In this document: positions 56,804 through 64,000 of the stretch, one piece after another
Layout of the letters: each line of letters opens with the position of its first letter
Numbering within the stretch: position 1 is the first letter of the stretch
Assembly (NCBI GenBank): GCA_017303355.1
Contig: JAFLCU010000004.1
Span: forward strand, 1-64,000
DNA: 64,000 bases
From: Caulobacterales bacterium
GTDB lineage: Bacteria; Pseudomonadota; Alphaproteobacteria; Caulobacterales; Aquidulcibacteraceae
Reading direction: 5' to 3'
Translations under genes and position numbers: made by a program
The notes under the pieces: generated by a model
The model's input: only the letters and a program-made list of their open reading frames with translations
The model's database searches: none
Told to the model about the DNA's origin: nothing

Positions 56804-57253
56804 ATGAGCCTGTGGGCGAAAAAGGCGATTGGCGCGATGGCCGCGCTTGTGCTGCTGGCGGCCCCCGCCAGCGCGCAGGTGCCGGACCCATTCGCGCGCG
56901 ACCTGGCCCAGAAGCTCGCCCGCGCCGAGGTCATTCTGGTCGAGCAGGGCTATGGCCGCGCCGCCGGGCCATTCGCCGGCGGCTTGCCGCAGAGGCAGAC
57001 CCAGAGGTTCAATGTGACGCTGCGCGCCGGCGGCGATTATCGCATCGTCGGCGTTTGCGACATGCGCTGCAACGATATCGACCTGCGGCTGTTCGATCCG
57101 AACAACCAATTGCTTGGGCAAGACGTTCTCGACGACGCCATCCCCATCATTCATGTGCGGCCGCGCTTCACCGGACAGTACGCAATCGAGGTTTCGATGT
57201 CCCGCTGCGCGGGCAGTCCGTGCTGGTACGCGTTCAACGTCTATGCGCGCTAG
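56804..57253 (+). CDS. Secreted single-domain PPC-like protein
   Basis: Protein of 149 residues with a signal peptide (AMAALVLLAAPASA). The mature part has QRFNVTLRAGGDYRIVGVCD, DIDLRLFDPNNQLLGQD and FTGQYAIEVSMSRC, the strand/Asp-loop/strand order of PPC beta-sandwich domains, with four Cys likely paired. It resembles one repeat of the two-domain protein at 13209-14123. No enzyme domain is present. ATG 56804 follows GGGGAGATTGC. The downstream gap to prmA is filled by two long hairpins. Confidence 0.7.
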   Translation: MSLWAKKAIGAMAALVLLAAPASAQVPDPFARDLAQKLARAEVILVEQGYGRAAGPFAGGLPQRQTQRFNVTLRAGGDYRIVGVCDMRCNDIDLRLFDPNNQLLGQDVLDDAIPIIHVRPRFTGQYAIEVSMSRCAGSPCWYAFNVYAR

Positions 57254-57415
57254 CGCGGCGGACTTTAAATTCGCCTCAGTTTGATGGCGGGCGCCGAGCG
57301 AATTTAAAGTCCATAAGCCGCGCTAGAGCCCCCGAATCTAAAGCCTCTTTGCACTTTAAATGCGACCAGAACTCGATCCCGCCTGCTGGGTCGCATTTAA
57401 AACGCGAGGCTTTAG
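57251..57415. repeat. Two long TTTAAA-cored hairpins between convergent genes
   Basis: Stem 1 joins TAGCGCGGCGGACTTTAAAT (from 57251) with ATTTAAAGTCC and CCGCGCTA (to 57326), interrupted by five bases. Stem 2 has outer arms CTAAAGCCTC (57338-57347) and GAGGCTTTAG (57406-57415) and inner arms TTTAAATGCGACC and GGTCGCATTTAAA. Stem 2 covers the prmA stop codon and stem 1 starts at the end of the convergent gene. Both place TTTAAA in each arm, so four copies occur. The design resembles the twin hairpins at 14659-14701. Confidence 0.8.
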
Positions 57416-58257
57416 GGCTTGCGCCAGACCAGCGTCATCCAGGCTTCCTTCGGAATCCGCCGCTCCAGAATGAGTCCGCGATTGGCGTAGGCTTCGCGCA
57501 CCAGCGGCGCTTGCGAGCGCAGCAGGCCTGAGAGAACGAGCGTGCCGCCGCGCGCCACGGTGGGCGCGAGCTTCGGCGCGAGCTTGATCAGCGGGCGCAT
57601 CAGGATGTTGGCGAACACCAGATCGAATTTTTGTTGCGCGATGTAGCGCGCGCCGTCGCCGGCGATGACCTGTACGCGATTGGCCAGATTGTTTTGCGTG
57701 GCGTTGATCTCGGCGATGGCGGCGGCGCGTTCGTCGATCTCGATGGCGAGCGCGGTGGCGCCTTGCTTTGCCGCGGCGAGCGCCAGCACGCCGGAGCCGG
57801 CGCCGACATCGAGCACGCGCTTCACGCGGCGTTTGCGCAAGATGCCCTCAAGCGCCATCAGGCAGCCCCAGGTGGTGCCGTGATGGCCGGTGCCGAAGGC
57901 TTCCGACGCTTCGATCCAGATTTTGGAGAGGCCGTTCTGTTCGTTCGCGAGCGCATGCGCGCCGGCGACCATGAAGCGGCCCGCGCGCACGGCCGGCAAA
58001 CCTTCCAGCGACATCGCCACCCAGTCGGCGGCTTTCACCTCGTCGCGGATCATGTGCAGTTCGGGCGCGGCCGCGCCAATGATGGCGCAGGCGCTGTCGG
58101 CGTCCTGATCGGTGGGGACATAAACCTCGAGCCGGAATTTTCCGGGGCCTTCCTCGAACCAGCTCACCGCGTCGGCGGGCGAGGGATCGTGACGGTCGAG
58201 TTCGTCAGCGGCTGCGCGGACTTGGGTCAGCGTGCCGAGGGCGGTGAGAAGCAGCAT
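57412..58257 (-). CDS. prmA: Ribosomal protein L11 methyltransferase
   Basis: SAM-dependent methyltransferase that trimethylates L11, 281 residues from ATG 58257. The substrate-recognition N-terminal domain (about 60 residues) precedes the class I methyltransferase core. Diagnostic segments are EASEAFGTGHHGTTWGCLMAL, VLDVGAGSGVLALAAAKQGA (SAM loop) and VFANILMRPLIKLAPKL, which matches the NILxxPL motif. Alternative starts lie upstream (58353, near the divergent gene); 58257 is chosen because the segment before it is unlike PrmA. No ribosome-binding site is strong. The stop lies within a hairpin. Confidence 0.93.
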   Translation of the reverse strand: MLLLTALGTLTQVRAAADELDRHDPSPADAVSWFEEGPGKFRLEVYVPTDQDADSACAIIGAAAPELHMIRDEVKAADWVAMSLEGLPAVRAGRFMVAGAHALANEQNGLSKIWIEASEAFGTGHHGTTWGCLMALEGILRKRRVKRVLDVGAGSGVLALAAAKQGATALAIEIDERAAAIAEINATQNNLANRVQVIAGDGARYIAQQKFDLVFANILMRPLIKLAPKLAPTVARGGTLVLSGLLRSQAPLVREAYANRGLILERRIPKEAWMTLVWRKP

Positions 58258-58353
58258 GGCGCTGCCATAGCGGCGGCGGCCGGCGCTGTCACCAAGCTGT
58301 GAGTAGTCGCTGCTGCATGCGATGTTAGATTTGTCGCACCGGGAGGTGGGCAT

Positions 58354-59193
58354 ATGCGAACATTGATTTTCTTCGCCTGTGCGGCGTTTGCGACGGCGGC
58401 GCACGCACAAGAGCGGACATTTGAGCGTCCTTATTGGCTGGATCGGGCGGTGATCGAGAGTGTTGGACGCGCCTCGATGGAGACGCAGGCCGATCGGGCC
58501 AGCTTTTCGGTGACGTTTCGCGAGGTGGCGCAAGAATCGCGGGACGCGATGTTTGCCGCGTCCGATCGCGCGCGACTGGCGGCGGCGGCGATACGCTCGC
58601 GCGGTGGTGATGGTGTGCAAATCAGATCAAGCGCCGACATTCAGGCGATCCATCAGGAATATCGCATGCGCGACGGCGAACGCGTTGCAAGCGAGCGCGC
58701 CGATCAGGTTGAAAATTACGCTGTCAGCGTCACCTTGAGTGTGACGTTGTCGAATGTGGCGCAGGCGATCGACGTGCGCGCGGCGGCGATGGCTGTGGGG
58801 CCAGAGAGTTCAAGCGATCTGCAATATTCATTGACCGAGAACGCTGCCGCACGGCTGCGCGCGTATCGTGCGGCCGTTGAGGATTCGTCGACGCGCGCTC
58901 GGGCGGCGGCGGCGGCGTCAGGCTCGACCTTAGGGCGCTTGCTGGTGTTGCAGGAAGGGCAAGGCCCATGCCTTGGGCAGTGGCAGTCCGGCCCTGGTGC
59001 GCGGGTGCGCGACAGTGCGATGTACGCGGTGGCGCCTATCGCCTCGGTAAATGAAGAGGTGGTGGTGACGGGCTCGCGAGCGCGCGAGCTACGGCTAAGT
59101 GCGGAAGACATCGCGCGCATGCGTCTGCCGGAGGACGTGCCGCCGTTGCAGCTCAGCGCGCAGGTGTGCGCCGTGTATGAAGTGTTGCCGTAG
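58354..59193 (+). CDS. SIMPL-domain (DUF541) periplasmic protein
   Basis: Exported protein of 279 residues with a signal peptide (IFFACAAFATAAHA). It has the SIMPL pattern: ESVGRASMETQADRASFSVT strand-helix start, a long helical middle (AASDRARLAAAAIRSRGGD), QVENYAVSVTLSVTLSNVAQA, and LTENAAARLRAYRAAVEDSS. Members form oligomers and are linked to oxidative stress or signalling, with no firm biochemical role. The C-terminal part adds EEVVVTGSRARELRLSAEDI and a Cys. GGGAGGTGGG precedes ATG 58354. It is divergent from prmA. Confidence 0.85.
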   Translation: MRTLIFFACAAFATAAHAQERTFERPYWLDRAVIESVGRASMETQADRASFSVTFREVAQESRDAMFAASDRARLAAAAIRSRGGDGVQIRSSADIQAIHQEYRMRDGERVASERADQVENYAVSVTLSVTLSNVAQAIDVRAAAMAVGPESSSDLQYSLTENAAARLRAYRAAVEDSSTRARAAAAASGSTLGRLLVLQEGQGPCLGQWQSGPGARVRDSAMYAVAPIASVNEEVVVTGSRARELRLSAEDIARMRLPEDVPPLQLSAQVCAVYEVLP

Positions 59194-59241
59194 ATGGCCG
59201 CGCATCTTCGATTTTGACCTTCGTTGCGCTAGATTGGGCCT

Positions 59242-59433
59242 ATGACCGAGCTCGACGCGGTTCTCGAACGCATCCGCCAACTGCCGCAAGATCGGCAGGA
59301 TGCGGCAGCGGCCCATCTAGAGTTTCTTCTACAGGATCAGAATGGAAGCGGGCGGCTGACCGACGAGCAATGGGCGGATTTACGCAAACGTGCAGCTACC
59401 GATACAGGTGAACGCATTGCGCAGCAGAGCTAA
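59242..59433 (+). CDS. Small helical protein of 63 residues, possibly antitoxin-like
   Basis: Short reading frame with protein-like composition: MTELDAVLERIRQLPQDRQD, then AAAHLEFLLQDQ and LTDEQWADLRKRAATDTGE. The first half (I..LP.dRQ...A.hLe.LL) is a pattern seen in small addiction-module or regulator-like proteins. No toxin gene follows; instead it shares a four-base stop overlap (CTAA, 59430-59433) with uvrD on the other strand. No strong ribosome-binding site is seen. It is probably a real gene; function not recognised. Confidence 0.5.
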   Translation: MTELDAVLERIRQLPQDRQDAAAAHLEFLLQDQNGSGRLTDEQWADLRKRAATDTGERIAQQS

Positions 59434-61976
59434 GCAGCACTCGCCGGGACGACGAAGCTGTCGATGACGCGCTTTTCGCCGGCTTTGTCAAAATCGACGG
59501 TGAGCTTGTTGCCTTCGACGCCGCGGATGCGGCCGTAGCCGAATTTTTGATGGAAGATGCGGTCGCCGCGTTTGTAGTGGCTGTCGCTATCGCCGGAGCG
59601 GGCGACGAGGCGGGCTTCGCCTTCGATCATGGGCGGCTTGGATTGGAATGCGCCGCGTTCTTGGGCGCGCTTCCAGCCGGGGCTTTGATAGGCGCTGTTG
59701 AAGCCCGCGCCGGGCGCGAATGAATCAAAGCGCGACGCGCCTTCGCGGACATTGCCGGCTTGCAGGGAATAGCCGGTTTCGCTCACGGCATCGACGCTCT
59801 TTGGCGGCAGCTCGTCGATGAAGCGGGAGGGCAGCACGCTCTGCCAGCGGCCGTAGATTTGGCGATTGGCGACAAACGAAATGCGCGCGCTTTCGCGGGC
59901 GCGGGTGATGCCGACGTACGCAAGGCGGCGCTCTTCTTCCAAGCCTTTGTCGCCGCTCTCTTCGACGGCGCGCTTGGAGGGAAAGACCTCTTCTTCCCAG
60001 CCGGGCAGGAAGACGAGCGGCCATTCGAGGCCCTTCGCTGCGTGCAGCGTGGAAAGTTGGACGTTTTCGCCGTCGCTTTCGCTTTCGATGTCGAGCACGA
60101 GGGCGACGTGTTCGAGATAAGCTTCAAGCGTGTCGTATTGGGCCATCGACTGGACCAATTCCTTCAAGTTCTCGAGCCGCGTCTGCGCTTGCGGCGATTT
60201 ATCGTTGCGCAGCATGTCCGTGTAGCCGCTTTCGTCGAGGACGATTTCGGCGAGTTCGACGTGACTGATCGTGCGTGCTTGTTCGCGCCAGCGATCGAGA
60301 TCGGTGAGGAAGCTGCGCAACGCGGTGCGCGCTTTAAGCGGCAGATCGTCGGTGAGGATCATCTCACGCGCGGCGCCGACGAGGGTGCGGAAGCGCGTGG
60401 CGCCGCCGGGGGCTTCGTCTTGCGTGGTGACGACTTCGCCGGTGTCGGAATCGAACAGCGGGCCGTTGTCGGTAACGAAGCGGACGGGCGGTTTGCCGGC
60501 GTGGCTGTGCAGCTTCTGCACCGTGCTTTCGCCGATACCGCGCTTGGGCTGATTGACGATGCGCTCGAAGGCGAGGTCGTCATCCTCGGAGCGGATCAGG
60601 CGCAGATAGGCGTGCACGTCGCGGATTTCGGCGCGTTCGAAAAAGCGCGGGCCGCCGATCACCTTGTAGGGGATGCGCAGCATGAGGAAGCGCTCTTCGA
60701 ACGCGCGCATCTGCCAAGCGGCGCGCACCAGCACGGCGGCGTCGCTGTATCTCCCCCTCCCCGCGAGGGGAGGGGGTAGGGGGTGGGGAGAACCTGGGTG
60801 TTCGCCGGTTAGCGGCGCGTCGTGCGAAATCTGTGCGTTCGGAGGTTCACCCCACCCCCTAACCCCCTCCCCTCGCGGGGAGGGGGAACTCACCCAGGCT
60901 TCAATATCATCCGCCACGAGGCGCGCCTCCGCTTCGCCGTCCCAGACGCCGCGGACTTTGACGCGCTGGCCTTCTTCGTCGTCGGTGAAGAGGGTTTTGC
61001 CGAGGCGGCCGCGATTGTTGGCGATGAGGTGCGAGGCGGCGGCGAGGATGTGGCCGGTGGAGCGATAATTGCGTTCGAGCCGCACGACGATTGCGCCAGG
61101 GAAATCATGCTCGAAGCGCAGGATGTTATCGACCTCGGCGCCGCGCCAGCCATAGATGGATTGGTCATCGTCGCCGACGACGCAGAGATTTTTGCGCGCT
61201 TGGGCGAGGAGACGCAGCCAGAGATATTGGGCGACGTTCGTATCCTGATACTCGTCCACCATGAGGTGGCTGAGTTTGCGGTGATACGTTTCCAGCACGT
61301 CGGTATGGCGCTGGAAGATGTCGATCATGTGCATCAGCAGATCGCCGAAATCGCACGCGTTCAAAATTTTCAGCCGCGCCTGGTAGATCGCGTAGAGCTT
61401 CACGCCCGCGCCATCGCCGAACGAGAATGCTTCGCCTTTCGGCACTTTCTCCGGCGTCAGCGCGCGGTTCTTCCAGCTGTCGAGCAGGTTGGCGAGTTGG
61501 CGTGCGGGCCAGCGCTTTTCGTCGATGCCCTCGGCTTCGATGATTTGCTTTAAGAGGCGGATCTGATCGTCGGTGTCGATGATCGAGAAATTGTTCTTGA
61601 GGCCGACGAGTTCGGCGTGGGTGCGCAACATGCGTGCGCTAATCGAATGGAAGGTGCCGAGCCAAGGCAGGCCGCCGGCGCCGGGGCCAAGCAGATGCTC
61701 GACGCGCTCGCGCATTTCGCGCGAGGCTTTGTTGGTGAAGGTGACGGCGAGCACGCTCCACGGCTTGGCGCGGCCGGAATGGAGCAGGTGCGCGAGGCGC
61801 GTCGTCAGCACGCGCGTTTTGCCGGTGCCGGCGCCGGCGAGCACCAGCACGGGCCCGTCGAGCGCTTCCACCGCCGCGCGCTGCTCAGGATTGAGCGCGG
61901 CGACGTAAGGCGGCGGCGCCATCGCCCGCTGGGAAATGGGGAGATTCTCTCCGCCGTCGGTCATCGATTCGTCCAT
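59430..61976 (-). CDS. uvrD: DNA helicase II (UvrD/PcrA) with repeat-derived insertion
   Basis: Superfamily 1A 3'-5' helicase for nucleotide excision and mismatch repair, 848 residues. Motif I is LAGAGTGKTRVL; motif Ia VTFTNKASREM; motif II VDEYQDTN; motif III GDDDQSIYGWRGA; motif IV RNYRST; then AAKGLEWPLVFLPGWEEEVFP and VGITRAR. Between motif IV and the SDAAVLVRAAWQMRAFEERF segment lies a Pro/Gly-rich insert of about 45 residues (363-408) made by a palindromic doublet (60751-60887). The C-terminal segment IFHQKFGYGRIRGVEGNKLTVDFDK is the Tudor-like RNA-polymerase binding region. Start at 61976 or the ATG at 62006 is uncertain. Confidence 0.95.
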   Translation of the reverse strand: MDESMTDGGENLPISQRAMAPPPYVAALNPEQRAAVEALDGPVLVLAGAGTGKTRVLTTRLAHLLHSGRAKPWSVLAVTFTNKASREMRERVEHLLGPGAGGLPWLGTFHSISARMLRTHAELVGLKNNFSIIDTDDQIRLLKQIIEAEGIDEKRWPARQLANLLDSWKNRALTPEKVPKGEAFSFGDGAGVKLYAIYQARLKILNACDFGDLLMHMIDIFQRHTDVLETYHRKLSHLMVDEYQDTNVAQYLWLRLLAQARKNLCVVGDDDQSIYGWRGAEVDNILRFEHDFPGAIVVRLERNYRSTGHILAAASHLIANNRGRLGKTLFTDDEEGQRVKVRGVWDGEAEARLVADDIEAWVSSPSPRGEGVRGWGEPPNAQISHDAPLTGEHPGSPHPLPPPLAGRGRYSDAAVLVRAAWQMRAFEERFLMLRIPYKVIGGPRFFERAEIRDVHAYLRLIRSEDDDLAFERIVNQPKRGIGESTVQKLHSHAGKPPVRFVTDNGPLFDSDTGEVVTTQDEAPGGATRFRTLVGAAREMILTDDLPLKARTALRSFLTDLDRWREQARTISHVELAEIVLDESGYTDMLRNDKSPQAQTRLENLKELVQSMAQYDTLEAYLEHVALVLDIESESDGENVQLSTLHAAKGLEWPLVFLPGWEEEVFPSKRAVEESGDKGLEEERRLAYVGITRARESARISFVANRQIYGRWQSVLPSRFIDELPPKSVDAVSETGYSLQAGNVREGASRFDSFAPGAGFNSAYQSPGWKRAQERGAFQSKPPMIEGEARLVARSGDSDSHYKRGDRIFHQKFGYGRIRGVEGNKLTVDFDKAGEKRVIDSFVVPASAA
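60751..60887. repeat. REP-like inverted doublet inside uvrD
   Basis: Unit 1 (60751-60793) reads CTCCCCCTCCCCGCGAGGGG and continues with a G-rich tail; unit 2 (60844-60887) is its inverted counterpart ending in CCCTCGCGGGGAGGGGG. About 50 unrelated bases lie between. The core palindrome matches the serC-serA doublet (19856-20002) almost exactly. It is read in frame by uvrD on the minus strand. Confidence 0.88.
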
Positions 61977-62052
61977 TCGCGCGAGCTTAGCACGAAGGGA
62001 GAACATAGGGCGCTGGATCGCAGGTTGCGAGCGCCCTGATCAGCAAGGGTTT

Positions 62053-62682
62053 TTAGCCCTTGGACCGGGCCATGGCGTCGAGCTGCTTTTGCATCGCTTC
62101 CATCTGCTTGCGCAGTTCGGCGAGCTGCTCGTCCTTGGCGGCGTCTTCTTCCTCGGGCGTGCGGCCCGCGCCAGCGAAGCCGCCGGCGCCTGGCATGGCG
62201 AACGGCGCCCAGACTTTCATGGCTTGCTGGAACATCGCCATGTTGCGTTGCGCTTGTTCCTCGAACGCCGCCATCGGCGTCGTCGCGCCGAAGGTGCGGG
62301 AAAAGTTCTCGCGCAATTGCTCCTGGCCCTTGGAGAAGCTTTCCATGCTCATTTCGAGGTAGGGCGGCAGGAAGCCTTGCATCTGATCGCCATAGAAGCG
62401 GATCAGGCGGCGCAGGAATTGAACCGGGAGCAGGTTCTGGCCCTTGCTCTCTTGTTCGAAGATGATTTGCGTGAGCACCGAGCGGGTGATGTCGTCGCCG
62501 GTCTTGGCGTCGAGCACTACAAAATCGACGCCCTCGCGCACCATTTCGGAAAGATGGTCGAGCGTCACGTAGCTCGAAGCGGCGGTATTGTAGAGCCGCC
62601 GATTGGCGTACTTTTTGATGACGACGGCTTCGCCCTGAGACTCGCCGCCGGCCTCCCCCGTTTGGCCGTTTGCATCCGCCAC
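62053..62682 (-). CDS. phaR: Polyhydroxyalkanoate synthesis repressor PhaR
   Basis: DNA-binding repressor that also senses polymer granules, 209 residues. The PHB/PHA accumulation regulator N-terminal domain is EAVVIKKYANRRLYNTAASS, YVTLDHLSEMVREGVDFVV and DAKTGDDITRSVLTQIIFEQ, highly typical. A second domain (LPVQFLRRLIRFYGDQMQGF) follows, and a C-terminal coiled coil (ELRKQMEAMQKQLDAMARS). The start is GTG 62682 with AGGAAA six bases upstream; the longer frame would run into the divergent promoter region. It faces phaA 200 bases away, the expected target region, though no operator is certain. Confidence 0.95.
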   Translation of the reverse strand: MADANGQTGEAGGESQGEAVVIKKYANRRLYNTAASSYVTLDHLSEMVREGVDFVVLDAKTGDDITRSVLTQIIFEQESKGQNLLPVQFLRRLIRFYGDQMQGFLPPYLEMSMESFSKGQEQLRENFSRTFGATTPMAAFEEQAQRNMAMFQQAMKVWAPFAMPGAGGFAGAGRTPEEEDAAKDEQLAELRKQMEAMQKQLDAMARSKG

Positions 62683-62882
62683 GGTCGTTTCCTCGTTTTG
62701 CGTCCGCGAGATCGCGGGTTTCCGGCAGAATCCGCTCTCCTTCGCCGCAATGCAAGACAAAGCGTCCGTTTGGGGCTGTCCAATGCGACGGGCGAGCTTG
62801 GATTTCGCGCTTCGCTTGTGCGATAGGACGGTTAATCTCTTCTTGTCCTTCCAAGGCCTTCGCCTTTCAGGAGCCCGCCGAC

Positions 62883-64000
62883 ATGTCTGATATCGTGATC
62901 GTCTCCGCCGCCCGTACGCCGGTTGGCTCATTCCTGGGCTCGTTTGCTGCAACGCCCGCGCACGAGCTTGGCAGAATCGCCATTACAGGCGCGCTGCAGC
63001 GCGCCAAAGTCGAAGCCGCCGACGTCTCGGAAGTGGTGCTCGGCCAGGTGCTGACGGCCAATCAGGGCATGAACCCGGCGCGCCAAGCTTCGCGTGCGGC
63101 TGGCGTGCCGGATGACAGCCCGGCCTGGTCGCTGAACCAGGTGTGCGGCTCGGGGCTGCGCGCGGTCGTCGTCGGCTATCAGCAGCTCAAGGCGGGCGAC
63201 GCGAAGATCGTCGTCGCCGGCGGTCAGGAAAACATGAGCCTCTCGCCACACGTCGCCAATTTGCGCAACGGCCAGAAGATGGGCCCGCTGGAATTTTCGG
63301 ACTCGATGATCAAGGACGGCCTCACCGACGTCTTCAATCAATATCACATGGGCATCACCGCCGAGAACGTCGCCGAGAAATGGCAGGTCACGCGCGCCCA
63401 ACAGGATGAATTCGCCACCGCGTCGCAGAACAAGGCGAGCGCCGCGCAGAAAGCCGGCAAGTTCAAGGATGAAATCGTCGCCGTCACCGTGAAGGGCCGC
63501 AAGGGCGACACGGTGGTTGAGAACGACGAATACATCAAACATGACGCAACGCTCGAAGGCGCGGCCGGCTTGCGTGCGGCGTTCAAGAAGGACGGCACCG
63601 TGACGGCCGCGAACGCATCGGGCTTGAACGATGGCGCAGCGGCGCTTGTGCTCATGACGGCGGATGAAGCTGCGAAGCGTGGTTTGACGCCGCTCGCACG
63701 CATCGCCTCATGGGCTTCGCGCGGCGTCGATCCGAGCATCATGGGCACGGGGCCAATCCCGGCGTCGAAGGCAGCGCTTGAGAAGGCGGGCTGGAAAGTC
63801 GGCGATCTCGATCTGGTCGAAGCCAACGAAGCCTTCGCCGCGCAAGCCTGCGCCGTGAACAAGGACATGGGCTGGGATCCGGCGATCGTGAACGTCAATG
63901 GCGGCGCCATCGCCATCGGCCACCCGATCGGCGCCTCAGGTGCACGCGTGCTGACGACGCTGCTCTACGAACTCCAACGCGCCGGCAAAAAGAAGGGCCT
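62883..64000 (+). CDS. phaA: Acetyl-CoA acetyltransferase (beta-ketothiolase), 3' truncated by window edge
   Basis: Condenses two acetyl-CoA to acetoacetyl-CoA, first step of polyhydroxybutyrate synthesis, or the reverse in degradation. 372 codons are visible with no stop before the edge, near the full length of about 390. The nucleophile is Cys88 in NQVCGSGLRAV, and His347 lies in GHPIGASGARVL; the second active-site Cys should lie just beyond the edge. The start MSDIVIVSAARTPVGSF and NASGLNDGAAALVLM are standard. ATG 62883 follows CAGGAGCC. The divergent phaR supports a PHB role; a phaB reductase may follow outside the window. Confidence 0.95.
   Translation, partial: MSDIVIVSAARTPVGSFLGSFAATPAHELGRIAITGALQRAKVEAADVSEVVLGQVLTANQGMNPARQASRAAGVPDDSPAWSLNQVCGSGLRAVVVGYQQLKAGDAKIVVAGGQENMSLSPHVANLRNGQKMGPLEFSDSMIKDGLTDVFNQYHMGITAENVAEKWQVTRAQQDEFATASQNKASAAQKAGKFKDEIVAVTVKGRKGDTVVENDEYIKHDATLEGAAGLRAAFKKDGTVTAANASGLNDGAAALVLMTADEAAKRGLTPLARIASWASRGVDPSIMGTGPIPASKAALEKAGWKVGDLDLVEANEAFAAQACAVNKDMGWDPAIVNVNGGAIAIGHPIGASGARVLTTLLYELQRAGKKKG

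Noticed and set aside
62741..62760. GCAATGCAAGACA between phaR and phaA as a PhaR operator
   Set aside because: It resembles TGCA-rich PhaR sites only loosely; no symmetry or second copy was found.

Overview
The window reads as a chromosomal segment of a high-GC alphaproteobacterium, most likely of the Caulobacterales/Hyphomonadaceae type. This rests on gene content and order: ileS-lspA-DUF3035 lipoprotein-M16 peptidase pair, serC-serA behind a serC-type leader, ftsZ...lpxC-bamD-ligA, a Caulobacter-like CtrA box plus GANTC sites in front of ftsZ, and phaR facing an acetyl-CoA acetyltransferase. No tRNA, rRNA, CRISPR array, transposase, integrase or phage gene was seen; base composition and codon use look even throughout. 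No species name is claimed.

Layout. 1-2.3 kb: end of an EmrA/EmrB-type efflux operon. 2.3-10.2 kb: glutathione peroxidase, then ileS, lspA, a lipoprotein and a catalytic/non-catalytic M16 peptidase pair. 10.3-18.6 kb: LOG-family protein, mutL, a secreted two-domain protein, gloA, a Nudix hydrolase, folP, kptA, thiD and a PhzF-family protein. 18.6-25.5 kb: serC-serA, two tandem PagL-like outer-membrane proteins, a patatin and purA. 25.6-32.7 kb: two YIP1 membrane proteins, an AsmA protein, a phasin-like protein, rpoH and an RluA-family pseudouridine synthase. 32.8-41.8 kb: an exo/endonuclease/phosphatase-fold protein overlapping phoD, a repeat-dense gap, a SolA-like oxidase, DUF817, folE, cysS and a lipoprotein. 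41.8-51.4 kb: GFA and MpaB-like proteins, then ftsZ, an inverted TPR gene, lpxC, bamD, ligA. 51.6-64 kb: three small membrane proteins, an M20-type protein, aminopeptidase P, prmA, a SIMPL protein, uvrD, phaR and the start of phaA, which runs off the right edge.

Most genes are housekeeping: translation (ileS, cysS, prmA, rluD), DNA repair (mutL, uvrD, ligA), envelope building (lspA, lpxC, bamD, AsmA), cell division (ftsZ), cofactor and amino-acid synthesis (folP, folE, thiD, serC, serA, purA), heat-shock control (rpoH) and polyhydroxybutyrate metabolism (phaA, phaR, phasin).

The most unusual content is a set of dispersed GC-rich palindromic (REP-like) elements. One family, usually two hairpin units in inverted orientation around a short unrelated core, sits between genes (serC/serA, downstream of folE) and also inside the reading frames of ileS (twice), mutL and uvrD, where it is translated without breaking the frame. 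Other hairpin families occupy the gaps between convergent genes; the convergent pairs that lack one often overlap by exactly four bases at their stop codons. Other points of interest are the serC leader with Shine-Dalgarno-complementary segments, the CtrA/GANTC arrangement at ftsZ, the broken division cluster, the PagL-like tandem pair beside a patatin, and an M20-type protein with substituted metal ligands.
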